From Ehretia macrophylla (taxonomy: Eukaryota; Streptophyta; Magnoliopsida; Boraginales; Ehretiaceae), in NCBI GenBank assembly GCA_037974665.1, contig CM075782.1:42026851-42090850 (forward strand): a DNA stretch of 64,000 bases, given 5' to 3'. The notes below the pieces were generated by a model. The model ran no database searches. It was not told the origin of the DNA and saw nothing but the letters and a program-made list of their open reading frames with translations. The position numbers were made by a program, and so were the translations under genes. This document shows positions 12,383 to 24,078 of this stretch, in pieces (the first letter of the stretch is position 1; each line of letters starts with the position of its first letter).

Positions 12383-12790
12383 GTCATGTTGAGTGCACAA
12401 AGCTCTTATTTGTTGTCATTTTCACGACTCCCGACGAACGATCAGAGACGAAGAAACATCGCAAAAAGAAGAACAATGGCCCGAAACTAATGAAAATGTT
12501 TGAATTTGGGCTCTAAAAACAGGCGCAACCGAGCAGGCTTGCTGCCCCTGTCGTAGAACTCTCGGAGAGCTTTCCAACGGTATGTTGTGCATCGCATAAC
12601 TCCTTACAGATCAAAAGTTTGATCACCGGAGTGACGGAGACTTGGTCACAGGCCCCATGCCCTTAGATTGCGGGCCTAGCATCCACGAGAAGCGATGTTG
12701 TCTTGCCCAAGATGACGTTGCACTCGGTAATAGAAATGTGACAGATAAAGCATCTTGGCAAGCCTGAACGGGGCAAAAAAAACAAAACGA

Positions 12791-12908
12791 AATGGGGCCA
12801 TTTTTCTTCTTTTGGGGGTCACCCATCCTAGTACTACTCTCTCCCAAGCACGTTTAACTTCGGAGATATGATGGGATCCGGTGCATTACTGCTGGTGTGA
12901 TTGTACCC
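12791..12908 (-). rRNA. 5S rRNA gene 8, 3' end replaced
   Basis: The 5' 90 bases are close to consensus. The last 25 or so (12791-12815) are replaced by a T-rich stretch (CCATTTTTCTTCTTTT, plus strand) resembling the rc of the spacer's AAAAGAAGAAAAGTGGCCC segment. The 3' acceptor stem is gone, so a functional 5S rRNA is not possible. Confidence 0.88.
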
Positions 12909-13322
12909 GTCTTGTTGAGTTCGCGAAGCCCTTATTTGTCGTCCTTTTCATGACTCCCGACGAATGATCAGGGACAAAGAAACAGTGCAGAAACAAGAAA
13001 AGTAGCCTGAAACTGATGAAAATGTTCAATTTTGGGTACCGAAAATAGGCACAGTTGAGCAGGCTTGCTAGCCCCGTCATAGAACTCGCGAATAGCCTTC
13101 CAACGGTATGTTGTGCGCCGTATAACTCCTCACGGATCAAAAGTTATGGGAACCAGATCGACGGAGACCAGGCCACAAGCCCCACGCCCTCGGTTTGCGG
13201 GCCCAGCATCTTCGCGAAGCGAAGTTGTCTTGCCCAAGATGATGTGGGACTCAGTAATAGAAATGTGACGTATAAAGCATCTTGGCAAGCCTGAACGGGG
13301 CAATAACTTCAAAACAAAAAGT

Positions 13323-13441
13323 GGGGTGGAACACCACGACTTCCCTAGGGGTTATCCATCCTAGTACTACTCTCTCCTAAGCACGCTTAACTTCGGAGAT
13401 CTGATGAGATCCTGTGCATTACTGTTGGTATGATCGCACCC
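13323..13441 (-). rRNA. 5S rRNA gene 9
   Basis: Full length. Changes at the 3' end (GGAACACCACG for GCAACACGAGG, plus strand) and in box C (TTATCC for TCACCC) make activity doubtful. Confidence 0.87.
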
Positions 13442-13833
13442 GTCATGTTGAGTGTGGAAAGCCCTTATTTGTCATCCTTTTCGCTGTTCCCGACGAACGA
13501 TCAGGGACGAAGAAACAGCGCAAAAAAAAGAAAAGTGGCTGAAAACTGATGAAAATGTTCAATTTTGAGCTCCGAAAACAGGCACAGTCGAGCAAGCTTG
13601 CCGCCCTGTCGTAGAACTCTCGGAGAGCTTTCTAATTGTATGTTGTGCATCGTGTAACTCCTTACGGAACAAAAGTTATAGGCACCAGAGCGACGGAGAC
13701 TTGGCTACAGGCCCTACGCCCTCAGTTTGCAGGCCCAACTTCTACGCGAAGTGAAGTTGTCTTGCCCAAGATGCCGTGGGACGAATAAAGCAATTTGGCA
13801 TGCATGAACGGGGCAAAAAAACAAAACAAAAAG

Positions 13834-13902
13834 GGGGTGTGCAACACGAGGACTTCCCAGGGGGTCACCCATCCTAGTACTACTCTATCCCAATCATGAT
13901 TA
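13834..13902 (-). rRNA. 5S rRNA gene 10, 3' part (split by LTR insertion)
   Basis: CAGGG-subtype gene broken in the box A region at CATGATTA. The 5' part is at 21857-21912. Removing 13903-21860 restores a continuous gene, so the insertion was simple. Confidence 0.9.
13898..13902. repeat. Left target-site duplication of the outer solo LTR (GATTA)
   Basis: GATTA ends the left flank; the right flank (21857) begins ATTAACTT. This fits either a 4-bp TSD (ATTA) or a 5-bp GATTA whose first base has been lost on the right. Confidence 0.75.
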
Positions 13903-14260
13903 TGTGAGGCCCGACCCCGAATAACATGTGTTATCTCAATTTGCGTGCCTTAAATCCATAATTATATACCTGACCTTGGATTACGTGCCTTGTCTTGATA
14001 TTCGTGCATGCCTCGTCATACGTTGCTTGACCTAGAATTGTATGTCTTAATCCTCGACTTACGTGCCCTAACTTCGATTTACGTGCGATACCTCGATTTG
14101 TGTGTACTGACCTTGAATTGCTTGTCCTAACCTAGGTTTAAGAGTCGTACCTCGATTTACATGCATTGCATTAGTTGACGTGTATTCTCCTAGGATTACG
14201 TGCATTTATATTGGAATCCATGTATTTACATAGAAGTGTGTGTCTTACACGCTAATCAAT
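13903..14260 (+). repeat. Degenerate short repeat rich in ACGTG, start of outer solo LTR
   Basis: Loose repeats of about 20-22 bases on the pattern CTCGATTTACGTGC follow one another with many substitutions. Equivalent blocks open every LTR in the family: about 6197-6420, 22870-23075, 42457-42680, 45467-45700 and 53798-54020, and reversed at about 20835-21224, 26750-27185 and 33995-34438. In an LTR this is U3, where transcription-factor sites would be expected. Confidence 0.7.
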
Positions 14261-15480
14261 AAAGATTCCTGCACAAAGCACAAGACAATAAAATAATCCT
14301 ACACAATCCACTAACTATAATTATATTCCTAATTCAAATCCTACAAATTCCACTAACTATAAAATAGCGTTAAATTATTCCTAAACATTCCACTAATATT
14401 ATTTTAATCCTAATTCAAATTCACTACAAGACAAAACCCTATCATCATCCAAACCATCCCCAATATAATATACCTAATCACCTTTTCCTACAAAATCTAC
14501 TAACTCCTAAATATTATATTTTAAAACTCACGACAAGACAAAATCTCACAAACCTCTAAACATACCCTATATTCTATTCTAACTTCAAAGCTACACAAAC
14601 ACCTAAGCCAACATTTTCTTACACAAACACTAAACACAAGACTCATGAAAATACACACATATACACACACACACACACTAAATCTCTACACTCTTTCTCA
14701 TCCTCTCAAATCTGAAAATACACACCCACCCAACACATAATCAAAATTCAAATGCTCAAGACAACAAAACATACTCTTACACACTTTTCCTAAACCCTAT
14801 GCCCTTTTTTCTAACTCCCAAGCATGCCCACACTTATCCCTTACACATTGCACTCCCTAGGCAGAATAATTAGCATAATTTGAATGCCTCTGGCTGAAAT
14901 CATCATGCCATACACGAAATTGACACTTCACCTAAGCATACAAAGCTCAAAAACACTCAAAACCTCATTTTTCTCTCAACTCTCTCTTCCTCTCTCACCA
15001 TTTTCGACCTTAGCTCTCTCTTGAGCATCCAAGACTCCTAACAAGCTCTCAAGGACTCTCTAAGACTCTCCCAAGCTCGGCCATAGCAAGAAATAGCAAG
15101 CAAAATAGCTCAAAATCTCACACAAGCTCACAAACTCATCATTTTCGGCCATAGGTGAGGTTTAAAGGTTTTCTTCCTTGTCTTTTGGTTTCACACACAT
15201 GCACACTTCCTACACAAGCTAACTAAGCTAGGATTTAAAGGAAATCAAGATACCTCTAGGCCAAAGCAAGGAAAAAGGTCTATTTGTGCGATTTCAAGAG
15301 CATTTGTGCATTTTCATCCATCAAGTTGCTAAGGTGAGGGTTAAACTCTTTTAAAAGCTTTCAAAAATCACATGCATGCCTTCATATGACTATATTTACC
15401 TCTGCAGTTGTTGTATATGTGTGTATATGAGCTTATATGACCATGCATGGCTAGAGTTTTGGCTAGAACTTGAAGATAGG

Positions 15481-15900
15481 TAAAAACGTGTTGCTGGCCG
15501 TTTTCTGATCTTATGGTACGAAGCACTTTTGGCTTAGTAAAATAAGGTAAAAATGCATGAAAATTGGTAGGTCACTAGTGTTTCCAGTTCTGAGAATTTT
15601 TCACTGAAATAGGCCAAGGCTAATTCTGAATCTAAGGCGTCCAAAATGGTCAAACATCGTGAGGTGTGTAAATTTGGAAGAATTGGAAAAATGAAATAGG
15701 TTTCTGGCAGATTTCTGACTCTGTAGAACGAAGCATTTTTGACCTAGTAAATGTTGGAAAAAATGCATGAAAATTTGTAGGTTGCTATATGTTTCAGTTC
15801 TGGACATTTTTATCAGAAATAGACCAAAGTCAATTCTGACTCTAAGACCCTTAAAAATGGCAAAATTTGTAATGTGTCTAAAACTGGACAGTTTTGCGTA
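15481..15900 (+). repeat. Two diverged tandem copies (about 210-bp period) within the LTR
   Basis: Landmarks ACGAAGCA (15519 and 15729), CATGAAAATT, CAGTTCTG and GACTCTAAG/GAATCTAAG recur in the same order about 210 bases apart. The same pair is seen in the C, D, B and inner solo LTRs, and is absent from the LTRs of element A. Confidence 0.75.
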
Positions 15901-17490
15901 GTCCCATGGTTTTGGCCATAACTCCTAAGCCCGAACTCCAAATGTTGCGAGGTTTGTTTCTGGATTTAAATCACTCATTAAGATTTAATTTTACATTTTG
16001 TTCACTGAAATTGGAGAATGCTTGCTTGTCTAATCGAATGTGGGAAAACAGACCATTGCAGTGAGGTTTTTGTTTAGTGATATGCTTTGAAACATGTTGT
16101 AACTTCTCTTGTGGTATTGAATGCTTGGAATTGTGGCACCTAGATGTTGTATGGACTATTGTGGCTGGTTGAGGTTGCTAAATTTGATTGATGTATGACT
16201 TGGGATCATTAATTGATGAATGGTTTTCTTAACCACATGTTAAGCACGGAATTGACGCCCTATTGCTTATGACTATTTGCTAAGAGATGATCTTATGGTT
16301 AAACGTGTTAAATCGTGTGGTTAATAGGCTGCCCGTAGTTGTCCTTATAGCTCAAAATGTGATTCCCGGTGATTACATGTTAATAAGTAGACTTTTCTTG
16401 CACCTGGTCTCATGTAAACGTCGTTGCATGCTTGTATAATCTTATGACTTGATACGTGAACCCCGAAATGAGTTATATGACTTGATTGACATGTGTTACA
16501 TGGCTGCCCGTTTAATGTTCATATGACTCTACATGTTTTACAAAGTGAAAATTCATGTTAAGTATGCCTCATTCGTTTACTTGGCAATATGTGATATTGA
16601 AATTGCTCGGAGATAACCTACTTTGTTGTCCTCCTAATGTGTATTATTAAAAGACATGCTATGGTTATTTGAACATGATTACTTGGATGCCCGTGGAAGT
16701 TTAATTGCTTTCAAATTGATATATGAAATAATTACATGTTCTTACAATGCCTTATATGCCAATATGTCAAAATGTGATCATATACTTGCTCGGAGGCAAC
16801 CTACTTTGTTGACCTCCCAATGTGAAATTTTAAATGGCATACATGTGCATTGTATACAAGGTTGCAACCTTTCATTGTGGGATGGTAGCGTTTCACGAAC
16901 GCCGGGTGCCATAGGGCTTGCCGGTGCTCCCGTGACTACCATGGTCCAATTCCCTCTCTCGCTTGGCATTCCACCCTAGGAAAGTTGGGTCGTAGGATTT
17001 GGGGTACATCGGGAGTACACCCAATTGGGAGTGATAAGTGGATGATTGAAGTCAGCCGCAACAATTGTTATTGGAAATGAACTTGAATGGCAGGAACTAA
17101 GTGCTATACGGGGCAAAGTACTATACCTGAAAGTGGTGGGATCTACCTCTTGAACCCGTAGGAGCCACCTCTAGAGTCTTGTATGTATCAAAACATATCC
17201 TTTTTACTACATGTTTAAGTACTCTCGCTTGGTTCCTAGAGGACCTCGGGGAGGAAAGACGGGTAAATGTGTTCATTTATATTTATGTTATGTTATGAAC
17301 TTGCTTATTTCATATGACATGTTTTCAAAAAGGTTTTTCATAAGATTAACGGGAAAAGAGATTTTAAAAACATTATCTCTCATTCTCCCTCACTGAGTTC
17401 ATAAGGACTCACCCTCTTTTATCATCATAGGTGAAGAAGATTTGAAATAGGTACCCGAGGAGAATGTGCCTATTGATGATTCCTTGGAGT

Positions 17491-17495
17491 GATTA
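17491..17495. repeat. Left TSD of inner solo LTR (GATTA)
   Basis: GATTA here and at 21225-21229 flank the inner LTR exactly, a perfect 5-bp duplication. It proves a separate insertion event into the outer LTR. Confidence 0.93.
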
Positions 17496-20400
17496 TGTCA
17501 CGCCCTAACCCGACCTATAGAGGTTAGACTAGGGTGTGATCTAAACATTTAAGCCATTTCACGTACCTAATCGTTCATGAAAGTTTAACACTTAACATTT
17601 AGTCTGAACTCCACAAATTCTCCAGAAAACCGGCAGCATAACGGCTGTAATTGGGCTCTTTAGTTTGACCTAATTCTCTAAAGGCCTCAAAACTTCAATC
17701 TCAATTTCATTTCCAACTAAGATTACTATTTATAACCAATCGAACGCCTACTAGTTATCTCGAAGTCTCGTTTGATGAATAACCTAGCATGATACTATGT
17801 CTCGTTTGTTTGTTAATTCTTGTTGCAAAGTACTTGTTGATCTTAGCCTACCAATGAGTACCTACTTAAGATTGGATCGATTCATTTACTTAATCCTTTA
17901 CTTGATACTTCATAAGCCTATGATAGATACTAGCCAATAGCGATAGCAAAAACGACCATAAGAGTGTCTATCTAGTTATGATCAGTACAAGCCAAAATTA
18001 GACCCCAAATTACAACGGGGGTCATTTACAATACAACAACAAGCAACATAAGAAATAGTCTTCAAGCAACATATCGTTCACAAAATGTCTATAGTCACGT
18101 AAAACACGTAGGGCAAGCAATCATTCCAAGGAATCATCGTTAGGCACGTTGTCCTCGGGTACCTGTTCCTAGTCGTCTTCACTTGAGATGATAAAAGAGG
18201 GTGAGTCCTTATGAACTCAGCGAGAGGGAATGAGAAATAAGTTTTGAAACTCTTTTTCCGGTTCAACTTGTGAAAACTCTTTTTTGCAAGCATGACATAT
18301 ATCACAATTAAGTTCATAATGTAATATAAAAGTAAAAGAACACAGTTACCCGTCTTTCCTCCCCGAGGTCCTCTAGGAACCAAGCAAGAGTACTTATACA
18401 CATAGTGAAAAGGATACGGTGAGCTTCTGCTCTCAGTTCAATTCCAGTATCAGTTGTTGCGGCCGACTTCAAATCATTCCCTTATCACGCCAAATGGGTG
18501 TACTCCGAATGTACCCCGAAATCCTACGACCCAACTCTCCGAGGAAGTCTAGCCCCTAAGCGAGAGAGGGAATCGGACAACGGTAGTCACGGTTGCACTG
18601 GCAAGCCCGATGTCGCCTGGTGTGCGTGAACGCTACCACGCCCGAATGAAAGGTTGCAACCTTGTATGCAATGCACATTTATGACATTTAATATATCACA
18701 TTAGGAGGACAACAAAGTAGGTTGCCTCCGAGCAGTCATGAGATTGCACATTGACAAGTAAACACGCGAGGCATGATATGACAGGTAATTTCACTTGTAA
18801 AGCACATGGAGTTATATGAATATTAAACGGGCAGCCATGTAACGCATGTAAATCAAGTCATATAACTCATTTCGAAGTTCACGTAATCAAATAATAAGAT
18901 TATACAACATGCAATGACATCTACGTGGGACCGGGTGCAAGAAAGGCCTACTTGTCAACATGTAATCATTGGAATCACATTTAAGGCTATAAGGAAAACT
19001 ACGGACAGCCTACCAATCATATAATTAAACAAGATATCCATAGGATCAACACTTAGCGAGTTTTCCTAGTCACTAGGGTTTCAATTCATGCTTACCCGTG
19101 CGATTAAGCCCCAAGTTGTCCCGTAATTAAACTCAAGCCATGCATCAATTAATTAAAACACCCTCAAGCATTCAAAACAGTCCACACAACATCCAAGTGC
19201 CACAATCCCAAGCATTTAATACAACAAGAGAAGTTACAATAATTTTCTAAGCATATCACTAGATGAAAACCTCACTGCAATGGTCTGTTTTCTCACAATC
19301 ATTGAGACAAGCAAAAAATCTCCAATTTCAGTGGACAAAATGTCAAATTAAAGCTTAATGAGTGAACTAAATTCAGAAACAAACCTCGCATCATTTGGAG
19401 TTCGGGTTCAAGAGTTATAGCCAAAACCGTGCGACTACGCAAAACTGTCCAGATTTGCACATATTTCAATACTTGTCGTTTTTTAGGACCTTAGCGTCAG
19501 ATTTAGCCTTAGTCTATTTCTGACAAAAATGTCCATAACTGAAAAATCTAGCAGAATAACAAATTTCATGAATTTTGGATATCATTTACTCAGTCAAAAC
19601 TGGTTCGTTCTACAAGAACAGTGAATCTGCCAAAACCTGCTTCATTTTCCCAGATTTTCCAGATTTGGACACCTTTCGATGTTTTGCCATTTTTGGGACT
19701 TGAGAGTAAAAATTGGCTTTGGACTATTTCTATGAAAAATGCTCAGAACTGGTAAAAATAGTCACCTACCAAATTTCACGCATTTGTAACATCATTTACT
19801 TGGTCAAATTCACTTTGCTCCAACAGAATAGAAAGCTGCCAAATACGCGATTTCACCTATCTTCACATTGTAGCCAAATATATTGCCATGCATGTTTACA
19901 AAAGCTCATGTTCACACATATATCACAAGTACATATGTAAAAATAGACATTTAAAGGCATACATGTAGTTTTTGAAAGCTTTTTAAAGAAGTTTTAGCCC
20001 TCACCTTAGCAAGAAAACAATGAAGATGCACAAAGCTCTTGATGATGCACAAGATCGACTTTTTCTCCTTGCTTGGTCGAGAGATGACTTGAGATTCTTA
20101 ATTTCCTAGCTTAGTTACCAAGTTCTTAGTAGGTGCATGTGGTTAGAACAAGAAGAAAATGAAATAGGAGCTATCAAACTTACCTAAGCTGAGATGAAGG
20201 TCCTATGAGCTTGCATGTGTGTCTTTTGCATTCTAGCTTGCTTGGTCGAGCTCCTTAGCAACTTGCATGTCTTGAAGAACCTTTGGATGATGAACTCAAG
20301 CTATGGAGAGTAGAATTTCAGCCAAGGCTGAGAGAGAGAGAGAGGAAATGAGAGAGTGAGAGAAAATGTGAGAAAGAAAATGAAAGGCTTAGCATTTTGG

Positions 20401-21224
20401 TCGGCTATATGCTTCTACAATCTGATTTTTGTGTTGTCTTTTGAATGTTATTTGAATTGTTGGTAGACAATGGTGATGTGGCCGAGATGGGTGGCTTAGT
20501 AGTTAGCAAAATATGGCTTTGGTGCAAGCAAAAGGTATGACAATGTAAAGTCTTTGTCTAAGCATGCTTGGTTAAAATAATTTTTGTTCAAACTTTGCTC
20601 AAAGCCCTTGGTTTGGCCGACCGATGAGCATCAAGATCTGAATTTTTTGTTTGTTCAAGGCTTATTTTATTGTGTGTTTGGGAAGTGCAAAAGAATAAAG
20701 AATAAAGAATAAGAATGTCTAGCTTTTTGTGAGATTTCGTCTTCTAGTGAGTTGACTTAGCATTTTAATATTAGTTAGTGGAGTTTGTAGGATTAATTAA
20801 TGATCTAGTGCTTCGTGTAAGATGCTTTCTTGAATAGCATGCGGGCACACTCACCTAGCTCTAGGGCACGCACTACGAGGTAACGCATGAACTATGAGAC
20901 AAATGCACGTTTTCCAAGTAAATGCACGCAACCCTAAATGAATGCATGTAATTCAATGCAAGGCACACAAAATGTAACACGACTCTTAAGCCTAGGTCAA
21001 GGCACACAAATCTAGGTTAGGACACACAAAACGAGGTATCACACGCAAATCAAAGTCAGGGCACATAAGTCGAGGATTAGGGCACATAATTCTAGGTCAA
21101 AGCACGAATGACGAGGCATGCACAAAAACCAAGACATGGCACATAATCCAAGGTCAGTCATATAATTCTAGGTCTAAGGCATGCAAATTGAAGTAATACA
21201 CGTTATTCGGGGTCGGGTCTCACA
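17496..21224 (-). mobile_element. Inner solo LTR, minus strand, nested in the outer solo LTR (3.73 kb)
   Basis: Reads TGTCACGCCC at its left edge and GGTCTCACA at its right edge, the reverse complement of the family ends TGTGAG...CGTGACA. No internal region is present. It holds the candidate TATA box (18391-18398), the intron-like segment and the 210-bp diverged tandem copies in reverse order. It is younger than the outer LTR, which it interrupts. Open frames at 18078-18401 and 19713-19940 have no support as genes. Confidence 0.94.
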
Positions 21225-21229
21225 GATTA
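21225..21229. repeat. Right TSD of inner solo LTR (GATTA)
   Basis: Exact match to 17491-17495. Confidence 0.93.
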
Positions 21230-21856
21230 CGTGCTCTATGTGCCTTGCTTGTCAGTGGCTGTTCTGTGAATGTTGTATTTGCTTTGAAGACTACTTATTT
21301 TGTTGACGTAAATGACCCTATTGTAATTTTGGTCTAATTTTGGGTTGTACTATTTATAACCGGACGAACTCTTTATTTGGTTATTGTTTTTATTGTCTTG
21401 ATTAGTAGTTATCATAAGTGTTTAAACCACTAGGTGAATAATCAACTAAGTTAACTATATCCAATTCCACTTAGGTACTCATTTGTAAGCTAATGGATAA
21501 TAGTTACGTGCATGATAGGGGTAAATTGACAAATAAACGGGACATAGTTATCATGCTAGGCTTGTCAATCAAACGAGACTATCGAGATAAATTAGTAGGT
21601 ATATCTATTGATAACAAAATATGAAATTTTAGTTGGAATTGAACCAATGATTAAAGGTTTTGAGGCGTATGAGAAAATAGGTCAAACCAAATGTCTTAAA
21701 TATAGCTGCTATGCTGTCAATTTTTCGGAAAAACTTTTGGTGTTCTAGGCCAACATTAAGCATTAAATCATAACAAAAGGCTAAGACTGTGAAACAGTAT
21801 AAATGAATTAGGTCATACCCTAGTCTAGCCTCTATAGGTCGGGTTGGGGCATGACA

Positions 21857-21912
21857 ATTAACTTCGGAGATCTGAAGGGATCCGGTGCATTACTGCTGGT
21901 ATGATCGCACCC
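21857..21912 (-). rRNA. 5S rRNA gene 10, 5' part
   Basis: Completes the gene begun at 13834. The first four bases (ATTA) repeat the left flank. The 5' end GGGTGCGATCATACC is intact. Confidence 0.9.
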
Positions 21913-22325
21913 GTCATGTTGAATGCGCAAAGCCCTTATTTTTCGTCCTTTTCGTTGCTCCCGATGAACGATTAGGTACGAAGAAACAACGTAAAAAAAA
22001 GACAAATGGCCCTAAATTGATGAAAACGTTCAATTTTAGGCTCCGAAAATTAGCGCAGCCGAGTAGGCTAGTTTCCCCAATCGTAGAGCTCTCGGAGAGC
22101 TTTCCAACGGTAAGCTGTGCACCGCGTAACTCCTTACGGATCAAAAATTATGGTCACCGGAGCGATGGAGACTTAGTCACGGGCCCCACGCCCTCGGTTT
22201 GTGGGCCAAGCCTCTACGCGAAGCGAAGTTGTCTTTCCCAAGATGACTTGGGACTCAGTAATAGAAATGTGACGGATAAAGCATCTTGGCAAGCCTGAAC
22301 GGGGCAAAAGATTCAAAACGAAAAG

Positions 22326-22445
22326 GGGCGTGCAACACGTGGACTTCCCTAGGGGTCACCCATCCTAGTACTACTCTCTTCCAAGCACGCTTAACTTCAA
22401 AGATCTGATGGGATCTAGAGCATTACTGTCGGTATGATCGCACCC
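22326..22445 (-). rRNA. 5S rRNA gene 11
   Basis: Full length. Box C is intact (GGATGGGTGACC). Changes at 22419-22432 (CTAGAG, GTCGG) and at the 3' end (GGGGCG for GGGGTG). Confidence 0.88.
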
Positions 22446-22851
22446 GTCATGTTGAGTGAGCAAAGCCCTTATTTGTCGTCCTTTTTGCGGTTCCTGACAA
22501 ACGATCAGGGACGAAGAAACAACGCAAAAAGAAGAAAAGTGGCCCAAAACTGATGAAAATTTTGGGCTCTGAAAACAGGCGCAGCTAAGTAGGCTTGCTG
22601 CCCCTGTCGTAGAGCTCTTGGAGAGCTTTTCAGCGGTATGATGTACGCCGCGTAACTCCTTACAGATCAAAAGTTGTGGTCACCGGAGCGACGGAGACCT
22701 GGTCACAAGTTCCACGCCCTCGGTATGCGGGCCCAGCCTCTATGTGAAGCAAAGTTGTCTTGCCCAAGATGACGTGGGACTCGGTAATAGAAATATGACG
22801 GATAAAGCATCTTGGCAAGCCTGAACGGGGTAAAAAAACAAAACGAAAAGG

Positions 22852-22869
22852 GGGGTGCAAGACGAAAAC
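22852..22869 (-). rRNA. 5S rRNA gene 12, 3' tip (split by composite insertion)
   Basis: Only the last 18 or so bases lie here, ending GACGAAAAC. The remainder is at 57903-58007. Confidence 0.85.
22865..22869. repeat. Left TSD of the composite insertion (AAAAC, eroded)
   Basis: AAAAC pairs with AGGAC at 57903-57907. The uninterrupted 5S sequence reads ACGAGGACTTCC, so the left copy carries two G-to-A changes. Removing one copy and the insertion restores the gene in register. Confidence 0.65.
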
Positions 22870-24078
22870 TGTGAGGCCCGACCTCGATTTACGTGCGATA
22901 CCTCGTTTCGTGTGCCCTAGCTTAGATTTGTGTGCCTTAACCTAGATTTAAGAATCATGTTTTGTTTTATGTGTCTTGCATTGAATTACGTGCATTCATT
23001 TAGATTTGTGTGCATTTACTTGAAAAACGTGTATTCGTCTCGTAGTGCGTGCCCTAGACCTAAGAAAGCGTGCCCTCACGCTAATCAAGAAAGCATCTTA
23101 CACGAAGCACTAGATCATTAATTAATCCTACAAATCCCACTAACTAATATTAAATTACTAATTCAACCCACTAGAAGACGAAATTGCACCAAAGGCTAGA
23201 CATTCTTATTTTTTATTCCTTATTCTTTTGCACTTTCCAAACACACAATTACATAATGCTCAAAAGATGACAAAAATTCAGATTTGCATACACCCTTGGC
23301 CGACCACTTGGACCCTTGTGCATGCACTTCAATTTCAAAATTAATTCCTCAAACATTCTTACACAAGTTATGACACAAATGCATAAAAAAAATAACCCAA
23401 AACCCTACCCAATGCACCCATATTCTGGACCCATTCCCTTGCCATGCTAGGTGATTCAAAAATCATGCTTCTTGAAGACACAAATCTGAAATTTGTATGC
23501 CCAAGGCCGACACATGCTTCAACATTTGCAAAAGCTTTCATTTTTCCTTCATTTCTCTCAATTCCTCTCATTCTTCTCTCTCCCTTTCATTCTTCTCTCT
23601 CTCTCTCAGCCCTAGCTAAATATTGTAGAATCCATAGCTCATCTTCATCACTCCATGGTTCATCAAGGCAAGAAAGAAGCTAGGGAGCTCGACTAAGCAA
23701 GCTAGGTTGCAAGAAACACACATGCATGCTCTTTGAATCTCCATTTCAGCTTAGGTGAGTTTGCTAGCTTCCATTTCTTTTCTTCTTGTTCTAACCACAT
23801 GCACCTACTAAGAACTTGGTTACTAAGCTAGGAAACTAGAGAAAAATCGAGTGGTGTCTCGGCTAATCAAGGAAAAAGGTCAACTTTGTGCTTCACCAAG
23901 AGTGAGGGCTAAAACTTATTGAAAATCTTTCAAAAAACCACATGCATGCTCTTAAATGTCTATCTTTACTTCTGTACTTGAGATATATGTGTGTTCATAA
24001 GCTTTTATAGCCATGCATGGCAAGATTTTTGGCTATAATGTGATGATAGATGAAGTCGTGTTTGTGACAGCTCTCACC
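22870..24078 (+). repeat. Truncated LTR at left edge of the composite insertion
   Basis: Starts TGTGAGGCCCGACC and follows the C-type LTR for about 1.2 kb, then breaks at ACAGCTCTC and joins minus-strand LTR sequence of element B. It overlaps by about 960 bases the LTR piece that begins at 34439. It has a 120-base segment (about 23300-23420) that is missing from that piece, so the two are separate LTR copies rather than the halves of one split LTR. Confidence 0.85.

Larger units (their letters stand above)
8869..13902 (-). repeat. 5S rDNA tandem array, segment 1
   Basis: About nine and a half units with a period of 521-534 bp. Each unit holds a 5S gene of about 119 bp on the minus strand and a spacer of about 412 bp. 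The segment opens within a spacer, directly after element A. Around genes 6 to 8 the spacers share private variants (GTTTGATCA before the spacer middle, GACGTTG or GACATTG in place of GACGTGG), indicating local homogenisation. All open frames printed across the spacers are by-products of the repeat and are not genes. Confidence 0.96.
13903..21856 (+). mobile_element. Outer solo LTR inserted in 5S gene 10 (4.2 kb plus nested insert)
   Basis: Begins TGTGAGGCCCGACC and ends CATGACA at 21856, with no primer-binding site, polypurine tract or coding interior. The LTR is in two pieces, 13903-17495 and 21225-21856, because another solo LTR sits inside it. Net length is about 4,220 bp, the longest LTR in the window. 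It is the same family as elements A to D but a distinct subfamily; its 3' part (21230-21856) is most like the 30957-31500 segment of element B. A solo LTR is normally left by recombination between the two LTRs of a full element. Nothing in its AT-rich body (14280-15200) looks like a gene. Confidence 0.92.
21857..22869 (-). repeat. 5S rDNA tandem array, segment 2
   Basis: Just under two units between two large insertions: the 5' part of gene 10, a spacer, gene 11, a spacer and the 3' tip of gene 12. The order and spacing continue those of segment 1. Confidence 0.95.

Noticed and set aside
14640-14680. CA-rich microsatellite in the outer solo LTR
   Set aside because: Short and impure; ordinary simple sequence without evidence of function.
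18078-18401. Recurring LTR open frame containing FKTYFSFPLAEFIRTHPLLSSQ (also at 8023, 30664, 36795, 45251 and 48236)
   Set aside because: Variable starts and ends between copies, and it overlaps the intron-like segment. Best explained as shared LTR sequence. A dN/dS test over many copies would be needed to revive it.
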